A stretch of DNA of 38,449 nucleotides from Pseudomonadota bacterium. Its GTDB lineage: Bacteria > Pseudomonadota > Alphaproteobacteria > Rhizobiales > Beijerinckiaceae. Both the position numbers and the translations under genes were made by a program. How positions within the stretch are numbered: position 1 is the stretch's first letter; every line of letters begins with the position of its first letter. Shown in pieces: positions 25,501 through 34,921 of the stretch. The stretch covers positions 1 to 38,449 of the forward strand of contig JAJXYV010000169.1 in assembly GCA_021780435.1 (NCBI GenBank). Reading direction: 5' to 3'. Below the pieces are notes generated by a model. The model did no database searches. It was given only the letters and a program-made list of their open reading frames with translations, and was not told the DNA's origin.

Positions 25501-25744
25501 TATGCTCGATATCGTTGACCGTGGAGCTGATCGAACGTTCGTAATAATAGACGACGCGGCCCGACATGTCCTCCGGCGGCAAGCCGTTATAGGTCCAGAC
25601 GACCGCGACGACAGGGATGCGGATGGCCGGAAAAATATCGGTCGGTGTGCGGATCCAGGCTAGAACGCCAAAGATGACGATCAGCATCGCCATGACGACA
25701 AAGGTATAAGGACGCCGAAGCGCGATGCGTACAAGCGGAAGCAT
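22586..25744 (-). CDS. RND family efflux pump, inner-membrane transporter
   Basis: 1052 residues, the usual length for an AcrB/MdtB-type pump. The N-terminus (MLPLVRIALRRPYTFVVMAM) starts helix 1; the proton-relay Asp pair is present as D402-D403 in GILVDDATVWIEN of helix 4. Two large periplasmic domains follow helices 1 and 7. A short cytoplasmic loop after helix 6 contains HHH near residue 500. It exports compounds from the membrane or periplasm using the proton gradient; the substrate cannot be told. It leads a leftward operon with its adaptor and the Cys-rich protein. A large open frame antisense to it is a codon-bias shadow. Confidence 0.94.
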   Translation of the reverse strand: MLPLVRIALRRPYTFVVMAMLIVIFGVLAWIRTPTDIFPAIRIPVVAVVWTYNGLPPEDMSGRVVYYYERSISSTVNDIEHIESQSMAGYGVVKIFFQPTVNINAALAQITAASQTVLKLLPPGITPPYVLTFNASSVPILQLALSSKALSEAKIFDAAQNTIRPALATVAGAAVPSPYGGKVRQVQIDLDQVKLQSYGLSAQDVVKAVGRQDLITPVGTQKIGQFEYVVELNDSPERLEQINDLPIGTVKDATVLIRDVAYVHDSYPPQTNVVRVDGSKAVLMTIVKAGSASTLDVIAGVKKLLPQLRESLPRSLDLKAVGDQSTFVTAAVHSVIQEGLTAAALTGLMILLFLGSWRSTMIISVSIPLAILSAIAALAATGETINVMTLGGLALAVGILVDDATVWIENINSQIERDKDIESAIMDCARQIIAPVTISLMCMSIVFVSMFGLTGVSGFLFRPLAKAVVFALTASYVLSLTLVPTMAHYLLADQGGHHHAGGPPSRNPLVRFQQGFEHRFEAMRHAYAGLLRRALELRLRFVFAFLAFVLASFSLFPFLGRNFFPDVETREIKLHFRGPAGLRIEDSERLANEVEDEIRRVAGPENVSNIVDNIGLPISGINAAYGNSGTISAADADVLITLNAGQEKNTERVVDRLREKLPEKFPGVTFSFLPADIVTQILNFGLPAPIDVQIVGTNQDANRLFAEKMLRRIAHIDGVADARIQQVFDAPTLKVDVNRTLADQVGVTESDVATSLQVTLAGSIQTNPVFWLNPRTGVSYPIVAQTPQYWMDSLDSLARVPASQKNLGQILGGIADIKRTTSDAVVSHYSVQPVIDIFASNNQRDLGGVSADVEKIIADMDKERPRGTQVILRGQTETMNSAYTELFAGLALAIVLIYLLIVVNFQSWLDPFVIVSALPSAQAGIVWMLFLSRTTLSVPALTGAIMCVGVATANSLLVIAFAREKLAEGLDPVSAALEAGTGRFRPVLMTALAMIIGMAPMALSAEQNAPLGRAVIGGLMFSTVATLIFVPVVFSIVHARRRKPKAPAKAAH

Positions 25745-25795
25745 TCACCCGATCTCGTAGGAGCGGCAGGAAATTGGTGGAGATTCGGGCGCTTT

Positions 25796-25993
25796 CTAAA
25801 CGCGTCGCTCGCCGACAAAAATAAAATAATTATTTAGATAGACGGCGCCGAACAGGTCCACAATTTCGACATTAAGTCCAGGGATGCTGCAGTTTAAGAG
25901 GCCGCATGTTCGACTTTTGACGAATGCACCTTCGAAAAGCGCGATCAGACCAGTTTGTATAAAGCAGAGTCGTTTCCGGCCGTTCTTCCGCAT
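25796..25993 (-). CDS. PilZ-like small protein, apparently C-terminally truncated
   Basis: 65 residues from ATG 25993 (weak GGAAA upstream). The sequence RKNGRKR, then TGLIALFEG, RTCGLLNCSIPGLNVEI, YLNNYFIFVGERRV follows the order of alphaproteobacterial PilZ domains: basic RxxxR start, C-x-L-N-x-S-x-x-G strand pair, then FxLxxxxxR. The usual last strands (a Cys/Val-rich strand, WR and an IGV.F ending) are missing because of the TAG after ERRV. The region is clearly less GC-rich than its neighbours. Full PilZ domains bind cyclic di-GMP through RxxxR and (D/N)xSxxG; here NCSIPG keeps the second. It may be a decayed gene. The 350-nt gap around it holds nothing else that I can support. Confidence 0.45.
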   Translation of the reverse strand: MRKNGRKRLCFIQTGLIALFEGAFVKSRTCGLLNCSIPGLNVEIVDLFGAVYLNNYFIFVGERRV

Positions 25994-26094
25994 CACGCTT
26001 TTTCCGCCCGCCGCCCGAACGCGGCGCCATCCGCGACGCAATGCGCCATCGACCGGCGCTTGAAGGCCTTCCACGGGAAAGCTATGGACTCTCC

Positions 26095-28188
26095 ATGAGG
26101 CCATCGCTTCTCGATCCCCTTTTCGCCAGCGCCAGCGCCCTTCCGGGCGTCGGACCGAAAACCGGCAAGCTGCTCGACCGGCTGCTCGGCGAGGCTGATC
26201 GTCCGGCGCGGACGCTCGACCTGTTGCTCCACATTCCCTTTTCCTGCATCGACCGCCGCAACCGCCCGAAGGTCGCGGAAGCGCCGATCGGAGCCGTCTC
26301 GACCCTCAAGGTCCAGGTCGTCGAGCACCGCCCGCCGCGCGCCAAAGGCCCTTGGCGGGTTCTGACCGAGGACGAGACCGGCGACCTGACGCTCATCTTT
26401 TTCCGCGCCAATGCCGGCTGGATCGAAAAAGCCTTGCCGCTCGGCGAAACGCGCTGGGTCTCCGGTCTCGTCGAGCTTTATGACGCCTTTCGCCAGATGG
26501 TTCATCCGGACCGCATCCTGGATGAAGCGGGCCTCGCCGCGCTGCCACCGGTCGAACCAGTCTATGGCCTCACCGAAGGCCTGTTTCCGCGTGTGATGGC
26601 CAAGGCGGCGGCCGGCGCGCTGGCGCGCCTGCCCCAAATGCCGGAATGGCAGGACGACAGGTTTTTGCGCGCGGCAGGGTGGCTGTCCTTCGGCGAAAGT
26701 CTGGCGCGACTGCACCGTCCGCAGGCGCCGCAGGACCTTGCGCCGGAAGGCAAATTCGCCGCCCGGCTCGCCTTCGACGAATTGCTCTCGCATCAGCTCG
26801 CCTTGCGGCTGGTGCGCGCGAAAATGCAGGTTGCGCGCGGGCGCCCGAAAAATGCCGAAGGCCGAATCGCGGCAAAAATCCTCGGCGCGCTGCCTTTCGC
26901 CTTGACCGGCGACCAGCAAAAGGCCGCGGCCGAGATTTCCGCTGACCTTTCAGGCGAAAAACGCATGCTGCGCCTGCTGCAGGGCGATGTCGGCTCCGGC
27001 AAGACCGTGGTTGCGCTGCTCGCCATGGCCCATGCGGTCGAGGCCGGACAACAGGCCGCGCTGATGGCCCCGACCGAAATCCTCGCCCGCCAGCATTTCG
27101 CGACCATAGCGCCGCTTGCCCGCGCCGCCGGCCTGCGCCTCGCGCTGATGACCGGACGCGACAAGGCGAGCGAGCGCCGCGCGACGCTCGACGGGCTGGC
27201 GAGCGGGACGCTTGATCTTGTCGTCGGCACCCATGCGCTGGTGCAGGAGGATGTCGCCTTCCATCGCCTCGGCCTCGCGGTGATCGACGAGCAGCATCGT
27301 TTCGGCGTCCACCAGCGCCTCGCGCTGGGCGAGAAAGGCGAGGCCGTGGACGTGCTGGCGATGACGGCGACGCCGATCCCGCGCACGCTGGCGCTGGCCT
27401 ATTTTGGCGACATGGACCTTTCCTCGCTGCGCGAAAAGCCGCCGGGGCGCCAGAAGATCGACACGCGCGCCGTGAATGTCGAGCGCATCGACGAAGTCGT
27501 CGCCGGACTGTCGCGGGCGATGAATTCCGGCGCGCGGGTCTATTGGGTCTGCCCGCTCGTCGAGGGCAGCGAGGACAGCGACCTCGCCGCCGCGCAGGAC
27601 CGCGCCGAGGATTTGCGCAAGTTCTTCGGCGCCGAGGTCGGGCTCGTCCACGGCCAGATGAAGGGCCGCGACAAGGACGCCGCCATGGTGGATTTCGCCA
27701 GTGGCGCGACAAAGATCCTGGTCGCGACGACTGTCATCGAGGTTGGCGTCAATGTGCCCGAGGCGACGATCATGGTCATCGAGCACGCGGAGCGGTTCGG
27801 CCTCGCCCAGCTGCACCAGCTGCGCGGGCGCGTCGGGCGCGGGACGGGCAAGTCCTCCTGCATCCTGCTCTATGCCGGCCCCTTGGGCGAGACCGCCAAG
27901 GCGCGGCTGGAAATCTTGCGCGCGACCGAGGATGGCTTCCGCATCGCCGAAGAGGATTTGCGCCTACGCGGCGAAGGCGAAGTGCTCGGCGCGAAACAAT
28001 CGGGCGCGCCGGGATTCAAGATCGCGCGGCTCGATCTCCACGCCGACCTTTTGCGCGCCGCGCGCGACGAGGCGGAGAAAATGCTTGGCGTCGATCCGGA
28101 GTTGACGAGCGAGCGCGGGCGCCATTTGCGCCTGCTGCTCTATCTTTTCGATCGCGACCAGGCATTGAAGCTGCTGCGGGCCGGTTGA
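26095..28188 (+). CDS. recG: ATP-dependent DNA helicase RecG
   Basis: 697 residues from ATG 26095 (MRPSLLDPLFASASALPGVG), the start seen in other alphaproteobacterial RecG proteins; upstream ATG 26041 is not needed. The N-terminal wedge/OB domain comes first (VSGLVELYDAFRQMVHPD). It is followed by helicase motif I GDVGSGKT near residue 300, motif II DEQHRFG near 398, motif III TATPIPRTL, and a C-terminal helicase domain with HGQMKGRDKD and QLRGRVGRG. RecG remodels stalled forks and Holliday junctions. The gene follows the PilZ remnant on the opposite strand and is followed 23 nt later by a small lipoprotein gene. Confidence 0.97.
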   Translation: MRPSLLDPLFASASALPGVGPKTGKLLDRLLGEADRPARTLDLLLHIPFSCIDRRNRPKVAEAPIGAVSTLKVQVVEHRPPRAKGPWRVLTEDETGDLTLIFFRANAGWIEKALPLGETRWVSGLVELYDAFRQMVHPDRILDEAGLAALPPVEPVYGLTEGLFPRVMAKAAAGALARLPQMPEWQDDRFLRAAGWLSFGESLARLHRPQAPQDLAPEGKFAARLAFDELLSHQLALRLVRAKMQVARGRPKNAEGRIAAKILGALPFALTGDQQKAAAEISADLSGEKRMLRLLQGDVGSGKTVVALLAMAHAVEAGQQAALMAPTEILARQHFATIAPLARAAGLRLALMTGRDKASERRATLDGLASGTLDLVVGTHALVQEDVAFHRLGLAVIDEQHRFGVHQRLALGEKGEAVDVLAMTATPIPRTLALAYFGDMDLSSLREKPPGRQKIDTRAVNVERIDEVVAGLSRAMNSGARVYWVCPLVEGSEDSDLAAAQDRAEDLRKFFGAEVGLVHGQMKGRDKDAAMVDFASGATKILVATTVIEVGVNVPEATIMVIEHAERFGLAQLHQLRGRVGRGTGKSSCILLYAGPLGETAKARLEILRATEDGFRIAEEDLRLRGEGEVLGAKQSGAPGFKIARLDLHADLLRAARDEAEKMLGVDPELTSERGRHLRLLLYLFDRDQALKLLRAG

Positions 28189-28211
28189 CGCGGGCAGGAA
28201 TTGGGCGAAGG

Positions 28212-28565
28212 ATGGCGCGAACGAGTCTCGACATGCGCCCTCTCCTTTTGCTTTTCCCGCTGCTCGCGCTTGCCGCCTGCAACGCCAACCAGCCGGCGCC
28301 AGACGTGCAGATCGCGCAACCGGCCATGGAAGTCGCGCGGGTCGCGCCGCGCGAGGCGCCCGAAGGCGGATGCGCCAGCGCGATCGCGCGCTATCGCTCC
28401 ATTGTCGATCATGACGCCGCGACCGGGAATGTCGCGGCCGGCGTCAACGCCCAGATCCAGTCCGAAATCGCCGAGGCCACGCGCGCCTGCGACGCCGGCG
28501 ACGCCCTGCGCGCGCAATATCTGCTGCGCGCGAGCAAGCAGAAGCACGGCTATCCGCAGGGCTGA
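28212..28565 (+). CDS. Small lipoprotein of unknown function
   Basis: 117 residues from ATG 28212, or 110 from ATG 28233, which gives a tighter signal sequence (MRPLLLLFPLLALAAC). The lipobox LAAC marks a lipid-modified Cys (residue 23 or 16). The mature chain has two more cysteines (EGGCASAI and TRACDAG), probably disulfide-linked, and looks helical. Spacing of 23 nt after recG suggests cotranscription. The end overlaps the convergent Nudix-like gene by 16 nt. No domain is recognised. Confidence 0.75.
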   Translation: MARTSLDMRPLLLLFPLLALAACNANQPAPDVQIAQPAMEVARVAPREAPEGGCASAIARYRSIVDHDAATGNVAAGVNAQIQSEIAEATRACDAGDALRAQYLLRASKQKHGYPQG

Positions 28566-29284
28566 TTGGCGAAGGCGTCGCGCAGGTAAAGCTGGACGAA
28601 ACCCGGCATGCGCGCGGCGTCGATGTCCTGCGGGCCGCGTGCGGCATGGAGCCGCGCCAGTTCCGGATCCTTTTCGCGCGCGATGAACACGGCAGCGCGC
28701 GCCAGCGCCTCTTCGGCGTTGAGCGCGAGGCGGCGCTCCTGGATGCAGGCGATCCTCGCCCCGGCGACGATCACGCGCCATCCGGGCCCCGGCGGCGCCT
28801 CCTGGGGCGAAAAGCCGGTTTCTTCCTCCATTTCGCGGGCGACGCTGGCGGCGAGATCGACGCTTTCGCCAAACACATCGCTGAGATCGGGGGTTCCGGC
28901 GGCGAAATAGATCTGGCCGGCGTTCATGGTATCGGCGCCCATTTCGCCGAGCAGGAAGGCGCCGTCGCGCGCGCGCAGCGCCGCCATGGAGAAACAATTA
29001 TAGGCGCCGCTCGCCGGCGCGCCGAAGGCGAGCCAGGCGACGAAATTGCGGAAGGCGGTGGCGAAAAAGGCGCCGCGCAGCACTTCGCCTTCGGGCGTCG
29101 CCACGAGTTCCGGATCGCGCAGCAAAAGCACGGTCCCATCGAACATTTTAGGCTTTTGCGCGAGCGCGCGCGCCCAATGGGCGTCGATGCGCGCCGCTTC
29201 GCGCTCGGCGAATTCCCATCGCGCGGAACGGAGGACGGTCTCCAGCCGCGTGACGCGGTAAATGCCGTCAGGGAGTGAGGACAT
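28550..29284 (-). CDS. Nudix-like hydrolase with degenerate Nudix box
   Basis: 244 residues. The second half of the Nudix box is intact as R150-EMEEETGF (REUxEExGU), but the Glu expected 8 residues before that Arg is Val, and the Gly at the start of the box is not in register. The catalytic acid pair E154-E155 is kept. The family of this type carries GTPDLSDVFGESVDLAASV before the box. No signal peptide is present. The protein probably hydrolyses a nucleoside diphosphate-linked compound, but the substrate and even activity are uncertain. Its 3' end overlaps the lipoprotein gene by 16 nt. Confidence 0.72.
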   Translation of the reverse strand: MSSLPDGIYRVTRLETVLRSARWEFAEREAARIDAHWARALAQKPKMFDGTVLLLRDPELVATPEGEVLRGAFFATAFRNFVAWLAFGAPASGAYNCFSMAALRARDGAFLLGEMGADTMNAGQIYFAAGTPDLSDVFGESVDLAASVAREMEEETGFSPQEAPPGPGWRVIVAGARIACIQERRLALNAEEALARAAVFIAREKDPELARLHAARGPQDIDAARMPGFVQLYLRDAFANQPCG

Positions 29285-29350
29285 TTTCGCCCCTTTGCGA
29301 ATTTGGCGCCGGTCTTGAATCCGTTATCCTGTTTTCGCGGAGGGTGGCAA

Positions 29351-31117
29351 TTGGTCGCTTCATTCGATGTCGAGCCTTACAAGGCGCCCTTGCTCTTTCT
29401 GGGCGTGGCGGGCGTGGCCGTGCCGCTGTTCCGGCGGCTGCGGATCAGCCCCGTGCTGGGCTTTCTCATCGCGGGCATGCTGATCGGCCCGCATGTCCTG
29501 GGCCGGCTCGACGGGCTGCTGCCTTTTCAGGTTCCCGTCCTCGCCAATACCGAAAATGTCGCGGCGATCGCGTCCTTCGGCGTCGTCTTCCTGATGTTCA
29601 ACATCGGGCTGGAGCTTTCGCTGGAGCGTCTCACGCTGCTGCGGCGATTCGTCTTCGGCCTCGGCGCGCTTCAGGTCGCCGTCTGCGGCGGCGCGCTTTA
29701 CGTCATCGCCCGCGTCAGCGGCCTCGACCAGCCCGGCGCGATCGTCACCGGCGCGGCCCTCGCCCTTTCCTCGACCGCGATCGTGGTTCCGGTCCTGGCC
29801 GAATCGCGCCGGCTGAACACGCTCACCGGCCGCGCGACCTTTTCCGTCCTGCTGTTCCAGGACCTGCTGGTCGCGCCGCTGCTCTTCATGGTTTCGATGT
29901 TCGCCGACGAGGCGGAGCGAGCCAATCCGCTGCTCGCCTTCGCGCCCGCCTTGCTGGCGGTTGCGGCCATCGTGGGGGTCGGGCGCCTCGTGCTGCGGCC
30001 CTTGTTCCAACTGGTGGCGGCGGCCAGATCCACCGAACTCTTCATGGCCGCCTGCCTGCTGGTGGTGGTCTCCACCGCGGTCGCGGCGGGCCTCGCCGGC
30101 CTGTCCATGGCGCTCGGCGCCTTCATTGCCGGCCTGCTGCTGGCGGAAACCGAGTTCCGCCGCGCGATCGAAACCGCCATCGACCCGTTCAAGGGCCTGC
30201 TGCTCGGCCTGTTCTTCGTCTCGGTCGGCGCCAGCCTCGATCCATGGGAGGTATTCGCGCATCCCGGCGCGACTCTCGGCGTCGCCTTCGGCCTTACCCT
30301 GGTCAAGGGACCGCTGATCGCGGGATTGGCGAGCGCGTTCCGGCTGCCCTGGCGCAAGGCCCGCGAAATCGGCCTACTGCTCGGCCCCGGCGGCGAATTC
30401 GCCTTCGTCATCCTCTCGACCGCCGGCGCGAGCGGTATCCTGCCGGAGGGGCTCGCCGCCGAAATCCTGATCGGCGTGACGCTCTCCATGACCATGATCC
30501 CTTTGTTCGCGGCGCTGGCCTCGCGCGCGGCCCTCCAACCGACGCCGGTCGCCAGCGGTCCCGAACCTTCCGAACTCGCGCCCGCCTCGCGCGTGATCAT
30601 CGTCGGCTATGGGCGCGTCGGCCAGGTCGTCGGCGCGCTGCTGCGGGTTCACAAGGTCGATTATATCTGTGTGGACGGCGATCCGGGGATCGCCGCGCAG
30701 GCGCGCTCCCGGGGCGAGCCGGTCTATTGGGGCGACGCCACCAACAAGGACTTCTTGGAGCGCTGCGGCCTCGGCAACGCTCGCGCGCTGGTCGCCACCA
30801 TGCATAAGCCGAGCGCCGTGGACGCCGTGGTGAAATTGGCGCGCGAGGCGCGCGCCGACCTCACCATCGTCGCCCGCGCCCGCGACGCCGCCCACGCCCG
30901 CGCGCTCTATAAGCTGGGCGCGACTGACGCGGTGCCGGAGACGATGGAGGCGAGCCTGCAGCTCTCGGAAGCCGCGCTGGTCGATATCGGCGTGCCGATG
31001 GGCCTCGTCATCGCCTCAATCCACGAACAGCGCGACATCTATCGCAAGACCTTGATCGCCGACGAGAGCCAGACCGCGCCGCCGCGCCCCTTCAAGGGAC
31101 GGCGGCTGAAACGGTGA
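29351..31117 (+). CDS. Cation:proton antiporter CPA2 with TrkA-N domain (KefB/KefC-like)
   Basis: 588 residues from TTG 29351, chosen because GGAGGG lies 6-7 nt upstream; the open frame to 29303 has no such site. About 12 membrane helices (residues 1-385) carry CPA2 motifs (ALALSSTAIVVPVL, FSVLLFQDLLVAPLL, LGPGGEFAFV). A Rossmann TrkA-N domain follows (VIIVGYGRVGQVVGALL about 413-430, with acidic VDGD at the end of strand 2). Proteins like KefB/C release K+ under electrophile stress controlled by glutathione adducts. Whether this one senses glutathione is unknown. The 3' end overlaps the convergent ATP-grasp-like gene by 26 nt. Confidence 0.9.
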   Translation: MVASFDVEPYKAPLLFLGVAGVAVPLFRRLRISPVLGFLIAGMLIGPHVLGRLDGLLPFQVPVLANTENVAAIASFGVVFLMFNIGLELSLERLTLLRRFVFGLGALQVAVCGGALYVIARVSGLDQPGAIVTGAALALSSTAIVVPVLAESRRLNTLTGRATFSVLLFQDLLVAPLLFMVSMFADEAERANPLLAFAPALLAVAAIVGVGRLVLRPLFQLVAAARSTELFMAACLLVVVSTAVAAGLAGLSMALGAFIAGLLLAETEFRRAIETAIDPFKGLLLGLFFVSVGASLDPWEVFAHPGATLGVAFGLTLVKGPLIAGLASAFRLPWRKAREIGLLLGPGGEFAFVILSTAGASGILPEGLAAEILIGVTLSMTMIPLFAALASRAALQPTPVASGPEPSELAPASRVIIVGYGRVGQVVGALLRVHKVDYICVDGDPGIAAQARSRGEPVYWGDATNKDFLERCGLGNARALVATMHKPSAVDAVVKLAREARADLTIVARARDAAHARALYKLGATDAVPETMEASLQLSEAALVDIGVPMGLVIASIHEQRDIYRKTLIADESQTAPPRPFKGRRLKR

Positions 31118-32339
31118 TTTTGGCGTCGCCATTGCGCGCCGCCGCCTTGCGCCGGACCATGTCCGCGAAGGCGGCGAAGACCTTGCGCATCTGGGGCCGC
31201 TTGTAGGGATAGATCTCGACCGGATCGAGCGCATGGACGATCATCGCCGTGCCGGCCTCGAAGATGAGCAATTCGCCGGCTCCGGTCTCGGCGCAGTCCA
31301 GCAGGACGTAATCCAGCCCGGTCCGCTCCGATACCGCGCGAAACGCCGCCGCATGACGCTGAGCGAAATCGCTTTCGAAGCGCTCCATGAAGAGCGCCTC
31401 CTCAAGGCGATGCGCTTCATTGTCGGCCATGTCGGCGTTGAGATAATGGACCATCCAATGGCGCGAGACCGCCATGTGCACGGCGAAGGGCGCGCTGTCG
31501 ATCAAGGCGATGCGATATTTGCGGAACAGGCCGTCGGCGGCGCTGTAATCGACGAAGGGCGCGACATAATAATCGTCGCAAATCACTTCGGCGAGATAAT
31601 CCGCCAGCTCTTGCGGCCGTTCGGCCTTTTGCAGCTTTTCGCCCGCGTGCGACCCCACCGGGCGAATGATGACCGGACAGTCAGGCCAACTGACCGCCTC
31701 GCGAAGATTTTCGAGTTGCGCGCGGTTCATCCGCGTCACCGGCGGCGCGGCGACGCCCGGCGCGTCGCGCATCAGGCGGGCGAAGCCATCGCGGGTCAGG
31801 CTGGCGATCCGGTCCGGATCGTTGATCAAGGGGCGCGGCCAAGAAACGGCTGACGCCGCCAGCCGTTTCAGGAGAGGCAGGTTGGCGTCCGATTCCGCGA
31901 TCGCGACCATGCCGACATCATGTTCGGGAAGCGAGCGCGGCAGGGGGGCATCGGCGGTCAGATAAAGGCTGTCGAGCGCGATCCCGCTTCCCTCGAGCAG
32001 GAATTCGAGCGGCGTGTTCGCCATGAAATCGCCCGGCGCCATCAAGGCGATCAGCCGCAGCGGCGCGGCCCCCGCCGCACCGTGAGTGAAGTGGCGCGCG
32101 CGCTTCAACGCCTCAGACTGCAGGGCGATGCGGCTCGAGCGGTCGCCTTGGAGATGCACGAGGGTCGAGAGATCAAGCCAGGCCGAGGCGTCCGAGGCGT
32201 CGCGTTCAAGGCGCGCGATCAGTTCAGCCCGCAAGGGGGCGAGATCGGCGCCGTCCATCGCGAGGCGCGTCATCCGCGCGAGGCCGACAAGAGGCATGGT
32301 TGCGGACGCGACAGAGGGGTCTGGATTTGAATTCTGCAT
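31092..32339 (-). CDS. ATP-grasp-like protein with N-terminal helical (TPR-like) region
   Basis: 415 residues from ATG 32339, with GGAGAG about 5 nt upstream; the open frame to 32450 is not supported. Residues 30-85 are TPR-like helices (ELIARLERDASDASAWLDL). The C-terminal two thirds look like an ATP-grasp enzyme: PVIIRPVGSHAGEKL at 222-236 for the phosphate-binding loop (with Arg where Lys is usual), then LDYVLLDCAETGAGELLIFE at 342-361 with the metal-binding acids. The final Asn of the normal ExN is Ala or Gly. ATP-grasp enzymes join a carboxylate to an amine or thiol. The substrate here is unknown and no partner biosynthetic gene is adjacent. Confidence 0.65.
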   Translation of the reverse strand: MQNSNPDPSVASATMPLVGLARMTRLAMDGADLAPLRAELIARLERDASDASAWLDLSTLVHLQGDRSSRIALQSEALKRARHFTHGAAGAAPLRLIALMAPGDFMANTPLEFLLEGSGIALDSLYLTADAPLPRSLPEHDVGMVAIAESDANLPLLKRLAASAVSWPRPLINDPDRIASLTRDGFARLMRDAPGVAAPPVTRMNRAQLENLREAVSWPDCPVIIRPVGSHAGEKLQKAERPQELADYLAEVICDDYYVAPFVDYSAADGLFRKYRIALIDSAPFAVHMAVSRHWMVHYLNADMADNEAHRLEEALFMERFESDFAQRHAAAFRAVSERTGLDYVLLDCAETGAGELLIFEAGTAMIVHALDPVEIYPYKRPQMRKVFAAFADMVRRKAAARNGDAKITVSAAVP

Positions 32340-32448
32340 CGTCTCTCCGTGGATCGGGCGCGTCGAGGCGGTCGCGACGCGCCATCGGCGACCGGTTGCC
32401 GTCCACCGACAGGAGATGGCGCATGACTTGTGCGGGGCTGGCGGGCGC

Positions 32449-32480
32449 AAAAACGCCCCGGCCGATCCACGGCCGGGGCG
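32449..32480 (-). terminator. Rho-independent terminator of the hflK-hflC-degP unit
   Basis: CGCCCCGGCC (32454-32463) pairs perfectly with 32471-32480 around a short loop, and on the minus strand is followed by TTTTT (32449-32453). It lies about 50 nt after the degP stop. Confidence 0.85.
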
Positions 32481-32528
32481 CGATGCCGATGGGGTTTTTC
32501 ATCTCGCCCGATCGCGGGCGCGCAGGCG

Positions 32529-34010
<1,482 letters not shown>

Positions 34011-34030
34011 CTTGGCCTCATGTCACGGCG

Positions 34031-34921
34031 TCAGGGCTTCGCCGCCTTGCCGGAAGGATTGTCGAAGAAGCGGAAGAAGTCTGAACTCGGCGAGATCACG
34101 AAACGCGCGCCGTTGGTCTTCAGGGCCGTGTCATAGGCCTGGAGCGAGCGATAGAAGGCGAAGAAATCCTGATCCTTGCCATAGGCTTCGGCAAAGATGC
34201 GGGCGCGCTCCGCCTCGCCGTCGCCGCGCATCGAATCCGCCTGTTGCTGGGCTTCGGCCACGATCACCGTGGCGTCGCGCTGGGCTGCGGCGCGGATCTG
34301 CTGCGCCTCCTGCTGGCCCAGGGCCCGATATTCCGCGGCCTCGCGCGCGCGCTCGGTGCGCATGCGGTCGAAGACCTTTTCGGAAATCTGCTGCGGCAGG
34401 TCCACACGGCGAATGCGCGCGTCCACGATCGCGATGCCGAAGCGCTCGGCTTCGACATTGACCTGTTGCCGGATCTTTTCGGTGAGCGCGTTGCGCTCCT
34501 CGCGCACGATCTGGGTCTGGCTGGCGTCGCCGAGCACGCGGCGCACGGCGGAATTCAGCACCGAGGCGAGCTGGTTGTCGGCGCGCGCGACGCTGCCCAC
34601 CGTCTGGTAGAATTTCAGCGCGTCGGCGATGCGGTAGCGCACGAAGGCGTCGACCTCCAGCCTCTGGTTGTCGGAGGCGAGAATCTCCTGTTTCGGCGAT
34701 TCGAGATCGAGGATGCGCTTGTCGATATAGACGACGGATTCGATGAAGGGCAGCTTGAAATGCAGCCCCGGATCGGTCACCAGCCCGCGCCCGGGCACGG
34801 GCTCGCCGAAGCGCAGCAGCAGCGCCTGCTGGGTCTGGAACACCTCAAAGGTCGAGGCATAGGCGAGAACGACGACGAAGGCGGCGCCGGCAAGGAAAGC
34901 GAGCGATTTCGGAGAGGTCAT
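34031..34921 (-). CDS. hflC: Protease modulator HflC (SPFH domain)
   Basis: 296 residues. One N-terminal membrane helix (SLAFLAGAAFVVVLAYAST, about 6-23) anchors a periplasmic SPFH/band-7 domain (FEVFQTQQALLLRFGEPV, then VDIAVVDARIRR-like segment), followed by a long charged helix. With HflK it forms a cage around FtsH that limits proteolysis of membrane proteins. Its start overlaps the hflK stop (ATGA), as is usual for this pair. The poorly conserved end (SDFFRFFDNPSG) is normal for the family. Confidence 0.96.
   Translation of the reverse strand: MTSPKSLAFLAGAAFVVVLAYASTFEVFQTQQALLLRFGEPVPGRGLVTDPGLHFKLPFIESVVYIDKRILDLESPKQEILASDNQRLEVDAFVRYRIADALKFYQTVGSVARADNQLASVLNSAVRRVLGDASQTQIVREERNALTEKIRQQVNVEAERFGIAIVDARIRRVDLPQQISEKVFDRMRTERAREAAEYRALGQQEAQQIRAAAQRDATVIVAEAQQQADSMRGDGEAERARIFAEAYGKDQDFFAFYRSLQAYDTALKTNGARFVISPSSDFFRFFDNPSGKAAKP

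Noticed and set aside
23381-25663. 760-codon open frame antisense to the RND pump
   Set aside because: It mirrors the pump gene codon by codon, is Asp/Arg/Gly-rich with no domain, and the pump is certain. It is a GC-bias shadow.
32224-32502. Small ORF before the ATP-grasp-like gene as a possible RiPP precursor
   Set aside because: It overlaps the ATP-grasp gene in another frame, has no leader-like or repeated core, and looks like a chance frame.
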